Shown here in pieces: positions 1 to 4,256 of a stretch of DNA of 6,575 bases. Every line of letters starts with the position of its first letter. Positions within the stretch are counted from its first letter, which is position 1. The stretch is from an uncultured Flavobacteriales bacterium (GTDB lineage Bacteria > Bacteroidota > Bacteroidia > Flavobacteriales_D > Sanyastnellaceae). Made by a program: the position numbers and the translations under genes. The notes beneath the pieces are model-generated. The model was not told where the DNA came from, made no database searches, and worked only from the letters and a program-made list of their open reading frames with translations. The DNA is taken from contig CALKHD010000056.1 in NCBI GenBank assembly GCA_938092195.1, positions 1-6,575 on the forward strand, read 5' to 3'.

Positions 1-15
1 ACGTCGGGGCGTTTC

Positions 16-912
16 TCATTTAACGACCTTCAAAAACTCCTTGGGCATCCTGGTTTTGACTTCCCACATGGCATCCAACAAATCATCGGTCATCACGGCC
101 CTGAAAAGGTGAACGCCTTGACGACCAAGTGGGTCTGGAGCATCTGTACCCAAACCACAAACCATGCAGTCGTGGTGACGAAGGCCTGGAAGAATGTCGG
201 GGATCTCCTGCAATCCAGCTTGGACCTTCAAAATGGTGTACTTACCGCCAGACCTCATGCGGCGAAACGGGAATTTCTTGGCTGAATATTTCTCGCCGGG
301 TTTGCGGCGTGCACTGAACTCACCATCCTCGGGCATTTCTCCGCGAAGGAGCAGGTAGGTCTCAAATCGAAACTTGGGCCAGTTTTCTTGCAAACGTCTG
401 CGAAGACCAAGGTCACGCACAACCACAGCAATCCCGCTGCTGTCCTTGTCAAGCATGTTCACGAAGTGAACGGGCTTTTCTGGCCTTCCCTCCTCTGAAT
501 CTTTGGCGATCAGGTACTCCTTGACCCTGGTAAAACTGGTGTCCACACGGGGGTTGGGGGATGCATTGACCCAGCCGGCAGGCTTGAGGTAGCACAACAA
601 ATCATCATCCTGATACAGGATTTCAAACGGAAGGTCATCTGCAGGCCTGATTGATTTGGCTCCGGCTGCAGATTCAAGCTTTCTGCCTTCTTTGGATTCA
701 GGCGTGGAAATTTCCTGGCCCACTTTGACCACTGTGGAAGGGATTTTGACGACCTCGTCAGAAACCCGAACGGCTCCTCCACGAATGATGTTGCGGGCCG
801 CCGTGGTGCTTCCAAGCCCCATTTCGGAACGGACCAATGCGTGCAAAGGGGCTTCGATTTCAGCAATCCAACGTCGGATCACCAGCTTGGGGCGGGGGGA
901 TGATTGTGCCAT
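16..912 (-). CDS. Divergent S4-domain pseudouridine synthase, RluA superfamily
   Basis: A 298-residue protein expected to isomerise uridine to pseudouridine in rRNA or tRNA in the cytoplasm. Residues about 22-67 resemble an S4 RNA-binding domain (LHALVRSEMGLGSTTAARN, then IIRGGAVRVSDEVVKIPS and VGQEI). The synthase domain follows: FEILYQDDDLLCYLKPAGW near 97-114 matches the family's 'ILYEDDxLLxxxKPAG' strand. NMLDKDSSG at 152-160 corresponds to the catalytic HRLDxxTSG motif, with the nucleophilic Asp at about 155. The usual arginine of that motif is Met here, and the C-terminal RxHQIRxH segment is not recognisable (AGLQEIPDILPGLRHHD instead), so substrate and even activity are uncertain. I chose the ATG at 912 because the in-frame ATG at 963 would overlap the upstream gene's stop by 23 bases and add 17 residues unlike the family. 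From 912 there is a 28-base gap to that gene. No Shine-Dalgarno is visible. Superfamily assignment is firm; the specific enzyme is not. Confidence 0.85.
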   Translation of the reverse strand: MAQSSPRPKLVIRRWIAEIEAPLHALVRSEMGLGSTTAARNIIRGGAVRVSDEVVKIPSTVVKVGQEISTPESKEGRKLESAAGAKSIRPADDLPFEILYQDDDLLCYLKPAGWVNASPNPRVDTSFTRVKEYLIAKDSEEGRPEKPVHFVNMLDKDSSGIAVVVRDLGLRRRLQENWPKFRFETYLLLRGEMPEDGEFSARRKPGEKYSAKKFPFRRMRSGGKYTILKVQAGLQEIPDILPGLRHHDCMVCGLGTDAPDPLGRQGVHLFRAVMTDDLLDAMWEVKTRMPKEFLKVVK

Positions 913-940
913 AAGAGTCCGCAAGATGCACCGCGGATTT

Positions 941-3900
941 TCATTCCGTGCAAGAGGCGCCATACAATGCCAACACAGCCAAGATATCGTTGGCTGTGAC
1001 GAACCCGTCTCCAGTCACATCTTTGCTGCAATCCACAGAGCATCCGTAATCAGACAATACGTCGAGGACGTCTGTGGCACCGTAGACCCCGTCGTTGTTG
1101 AAGTCGCCCAGACAGTATGGATTTGGGCAGTCATATTCGCAAGATTCGTTGTCCAATGCTGCGACTGGATTGAAGTTGCAGGCTTCTAAGTCAGTGCAGC
1201 CAGCGGCTCCTTCTATCGGGAGACATATGGATGCACTTGCCGATGTGCCAAAGTTGGGCTCTGGAAGACCGGGGTCTGAAAGCGTCCAAACGTTGTCACC
1301 TTCCACAGAAAGAACATTCAAATCACCACTCATGCCACAGGTGGATCCTGCCAGGCCGTCACCTCCTCCATCGTTGAGTAAGACTGTAAAACAGCCGTGA
1401 CTCAAGCACAGCGTGTCACGGGTGATGGTCTCGTTGTCGAAATGTTGACGGCGTGCCCATTCAAGCCCTGAGTTGTCCGATACCAGCCATGAGGATTGCA
1501 ACCCGAAACAATCGGCTGTTGTTTGGAACACCACGGGTCCGGTGTGGTCGCGGTGCTCCCAACGCACTTGGGCCACATCATTCTCGGGCACTGCATCTTC
1601 ACCCGCTTCTAAGTCTCCATTGGCCACCCCACCGGAGGCACTGACCACCTCCAGCAATCGCGCGGCAAGGGTTTCGCCCCAAGGCAAGGATGTGGGTGTG
1701 GCTTCAGTCCAAGGAAGTTGAATGGTTTTGTTGGGCGCCAGAATGAAGCCGTAATGAACTGTGTCAATGTGGTTCCACAAGACCGAGGCTGAGACCAAGG
1801 TGTCGGTTCCTGCATTCCGGACTTTCAATGAGACGGAGGGCCTGGCTCCACATGCAGAAGCGCTCGCTCCCAAAATGCCCATTGCTGCAGCATCCCTTTG
1901 AGGCACCGTGTGCAAGGGGGCTTTCCACAACCCGCGTCCATAGGTGGCCAGCAGCAGTTCATGTGTGCTGTATCGGATGGACAAATCTGAACAAACAACC
2001 TCGGGTAGCCCAGCCTTGTACGGCGTCCATTCTGCGCTCCCCAATGGAAGAACGTACACGCCTGCATCGGTGCCTGCGTATAGATCTCCAGACAGCGTGT
2101 CCTGCGTCATCACATTCACAGGGAGAGCGGGAAGACCGGCTCCGTTCGCTGTCCAGGTTTGCCCTGCATCCAGGGTCTTCCAGATTCGGTCAGTAGGGTC
2201 ATACCCACCAAAGCTGATCCAGAAGCTGCTGTCTGAGTCTTTGTGAATCAGTGCGTCTGTGACGGGAAGTCCAGGCAAACCCAGCAATGGTGTCCACGAG
2301 AGCAAGTCCTCTGTTCTGAAAGCGTTCACCCCTTTGGCCACAATCAAGGTGCTGTCATCGGATGGTGAAAGGGCCAGCATTTGGATTTGGCTTCCGGCGA
2401 GCGCGTCGGTTTGGCTCCATGTGGCCCCATCATCTTGGGTCCAGTACACCCTTCGCTTCGCCACATATATGCGGTTGCCTTGGCTGGGCGAAAAGGCCAT
2501 GGGCGTGTCCCAATCGCCGCGTTCATCGACGCCTGATTCATTGCCGCCTATCCATGGCTGCCAGCTCCAGCCACCATCAATAGAGCGGTGGGTCTTCCCA
2601 AAGTATTCGGCGGCATAGAGTGTGTTCGGGTCCACCGGGTCAATCAGGCAATGGAATCCATCGGCTCCAATGACCTTGGCGTGCGTTGACCCACTCAGGA
2701 AGTTGACTCCATTGTCCTGCCATCCAGAAAGCAGCTGGTCTTTCTTGACTTCAGAATGGCCGATGTGGTATATCTGACCAATGTTCAAGCCCTCCGACAA
2801 GTCTTGAATTTGACCATCTTGAACCCGTGAGATGCCTCCGTCGTGAGCACTCACGATGTCGGATGTCCCGGGGACGAACGTCACCGCGTGATGGTCTGCG
2901 TGAATTTCGGGGACGGAGTCTGCGCCATACCAATGTCCAGTGCATTGCCACAGGGATCCGCCATCAAAGGAGGACCACAGATTGACGCCGGCAGCGACAA
3001 TGTGGTTGGGGTCATATGGATTTACAGCCAAGGCCAAGTCGTAAAAGCCTTGCCCCCCCAAGTCGTTTCCTGACACCGTATATCCCAGGACGTTGGGGAT
3101 GTTTTCCAATGCGATGTAAGTGGCTCCAGAATCTGTGCTGTGGTAAATGCCATGAAGCCCTTGCGTGCTGGCTTTGGCCCCTATGGCCCAAACTTCATTG
3201 GGGGCCATTGGGGATGTGGCAAGTGTGAATCGACTCACGCTGAAAGGATTGGGCATGCCAGACACAGGACTCCAATTCCAACCGCCATCGGTGGACCGGT
3301 ATACTTCGCCCGGTCGCAATGCCGCATGCCACACCTCAGGCGCGCCAGGATGAGGAACGAGGTCTGAGCATTGGCCCTCCAATGTCTGGGTGAATGTTTC
3401 GCCATCGTCCACGCTGAGCCAAATTCCATCTGATGTGGCTGCCAATATTTGGTTTGGTGCCCCCTCCTTCCTGTGGACTCGATTGACCGTGGCCGTTTCA
3501 GACAGGCCGAATGCGAGCCCTGTCGGACTCCATGTGATCCCCGCATCCTCGGTCTTCATTACGCCGACTCCATAGGCACTTCCGAAGTCTGAATCACCTG
3601 TGGCTGACAGTAAAACTTGAGGATTGCTTGGGTGAAATGCCACGTCGGACACGCCCATTCCAGCCCAGTCTGCGGTCCCCATGATGGTCCAGGTGACGCC
3701 TGAGTTTTGGGAGTTCCACAACCCGCCGCTAGGTGCGCATGCGATCCAATGGGCAGTGTCACTGGGGTCAATGACGACTCGGTTCACCCTTCCAGCTCCA
3801 CCTTGGAGTGGGATGCCATCAGGAACCGCCTGGGACCAAACCGGTGGTGTTGGAATGGACCTAGATGCCCTTCCTTGCCTTTCGAGCGCTGTGGCTTTCC

Positions 3901-4168
3901 AAGGGGCAGAGGATTGTAGGCCGGGTGACGTCGCGGCATAGGTCCATCTCGTTTCTGCAAATTCCCACCACCTGTTGAAGGGTTTGAATCCCTTGCCCCG
4001 ATCAGGAATGCTGTCGGTCCAGATGATGTCAAAGTTGCTCTTGGCCCCTTCCCAGTCTTCTCCGGGGAGCATCCCGAGACTCCAGTCTTGTGCACATAAC
4101 CCATGGTTCGTCATCACCATCGCAACCGTCAAGGACAGGGTGAGCCATCTGCAGAGGGGTTGTTTCAT
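941..4168 (-). CDS. Secreted Asp-box (BNR/sortilin-like) beta-propeller protein with GCTD module and dockerin-like tail
   Basis: About 1,075 residues. A signal peptide (KQPLCR then WLTLSLTVAMVM) probably ends at GLCA, residue 26. GKGFKPFNRWWEF near 58-70 is a signature I associate with secreted Bacteroidota Asp-box proteins. Residues about 125-750 form a large beta-propeller with at least eight Asp-boxes (S-x-D-x-G-x-x-W), including STDGGWNW, SIDGGWSW, TQDDGATW and TLDAGQTW. Also present are the IHADHH motif near 422-427, GWQDNG, and a closing TYGRGLW. Then come a CARDB/Ig-like segment (about 755-850), a cysteine-containing beta domain with GCFTVLLNDGGGDG (about 872-983), one GCTD module (990-1012) and a two-loop EF-hand/dockerin-like tail (1019-1075). 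Asp-box propellers occur in sialidases, GH74 glucanases and sortilins; no catalytic assignment can be made, and glycan or protein binding at the surface is inference. The ATG at 4168 sits directly before the signal peptide; ATG 4186 would add six residues, and TTG 4237 is less likely. No classical type IX CTD was recognised. Confidence 0.88.
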   Translation of the reverse strand: MKQPLCRWLTLSLTVAMVMTNHGLCAQDWSLGMLPGEDWEGAKSNFDIIWTDSIPDRGKGFKPFNRWWEFAETRWTYAATSPGLQSSAPWKATALERQGRASRSIPTPPVWSQAVPDGIPLQGGAGRVNRVVIDPSDTAHWIACAPSGGLWNSQNSGVTWTIMGTADWAGMGVSDVAFHPSNPQVLLSATGDSDFGSAYGVGVMKTEDAGITWSPTGLAFGLSETATVNRVHRKEGAPNQILAATSDGIWLSVDDGETFTQTLEGQCSDLVPHPGAPEVWHAALRPGEVYRSTDGGWNWSPVSGMPNPFSVSRFTLATSPMAPNEVWAIGAKASTQGLHGIYHSTDSGATYIALENIPNVLGYTVSGNDLGGQGFYDLALAVNPYDPNHIVAAGVNLWSSFDGGSLWQCTGHWYGADSVPEIHADHHAVTFVPGTSDIVSAHDGGISRVQDGQIQDLSEGLNIGQIYHIGHSEVKKDQLLSGWQDNGVNFLSGSTHAKVIGADGFHCLIDPVDPNTLYAAEYFGKTHRSIDGGWSWQPWIGGNESGVDERGDWDTPMAFSPSQGNRIYVAKRRVYWTQDDGATWSQTDALAGSQIQMLALSPSDDSTLIVAKGVNAFRTEDLLSWTPLLGLPGLPVTDALIHKDSDSSFWISFGGYDPTDRIWKTLDAGQTWTANGAGLPALPVNVMTQDTLSGDLYAGTDAGVYVLPLGSAEWTPYKAGLPEVVCSDLSIRYSTHELLLATYGRGLWKAPLHTVPQRDAAAMGILGASASACGARPSVSLKVRNAGTDTLVSASVLWNHIDTVHYGFILAPNKTIQLPWTEATPTSLPWGETLAARLLEVVSASGGVANGDLEAGEDAVPENDVAQVRWEHRDHTGPVVFQTTADCFGLQSSWLVSDNSGLEWARRQHFDNETITRDTLCLSHGCFTVLLNDGGGDGLAGSTCGMSGDLNVLSVEGDNVWTLSDPGLPEPNFGTSASASICLPIEGAAGCTDLEACNFNPVAALDNESCEYDCPNPYCLGDFNNDGVYGATDVLDVLSDYGCSVDCSKDVTGDGFVTANDILAVLALYGASCTE
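944..1114 (-). other. C-terminal EF-hand/dockerin-like four-cysteine tail of the propeller protein
   Basis: The last 57 residues contain DFNNDGVYGATD and DVTGDGFVTAND, each followed by a hydrophobic helix (VLDVLSDYG and ILAVLALYG). Four cysteines sit at spacings of 24, 4 and 26, almost identical to the tail of the repeat protein. A single GCTD module (1133-1201, GCTDLEACNFNP) lies just ahead of it, so the C-terminal arrangement is the same as in the neighbour but with one module instead of about twenty. Confidence 0.8.
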
Positions 4169-4194
4169 GTTGCTGTTGAGAAGCATGACGGTGT

Positions 4195-4213
4195 GGCCCA
4201 ACTTTTTGGAGCC
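4195..4213 (-). promoter_or_regulatory. Second, imperfect hairpin in the leader of the propeller gene
   Basis: On the minus strand GGCTCCAA and TTGGGCC form a seven-base-pair stem with one bulged T and a four-base loop. It ends eight bases before the ATG at 4186 and 26 bases before the preferred ATG at 4168. With the hairpin at 4222-4242 it fills most of the 88-base gap. No Bacteroidota-type promoter (TTTG with TAnnTTTG) was convincing here. Confidence 0.3.
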
Positions 4214-4221
4214 TCTATGTT

Positions 4222-4242
4222 CTTGATTGTCACTCAATCAAG
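4222..4242 (-). terminator. Perfect 8-bp hairpin just after the repeat gene
   Basis: On the minus strand, arms CTTGATTG and CAATCAAG flank the five-base loop AGTGA, beginning 14 bases after the repeat gene's TGA. There is no U-tract behind it (GAACATAG follows), so it is not a canonical intrinsic terminator. It could be a weak terminator, a 3'-end stabiliser, or a leader structure of the propeller gene. Structure is seen; function is inferred. Confidence 0.45.
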
Positions 4243-4256
4243 TTCAGGTCTTGGGC

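Noticed and set aside
1..15. Terminator after the pseudouridine synthase
   Set aside because: Only 15 bases follow the stop codon, and no complete hairpin can be seen in them.
961..963. ATG at 963 as the start of the pseudouridine synthase
   Set aside because: It would overlap the upstream gene's stop by 23 bases and add an unconserved 17-residue leader; the ATG at 912 fits the S4 domain better. Not fully excluded.
656..1189. A 177-codon plus-strand frame crossing the synthase and propeller gene ends
   Set aside because: It runs antisense to two recognisable genes and shows no family resemblance.
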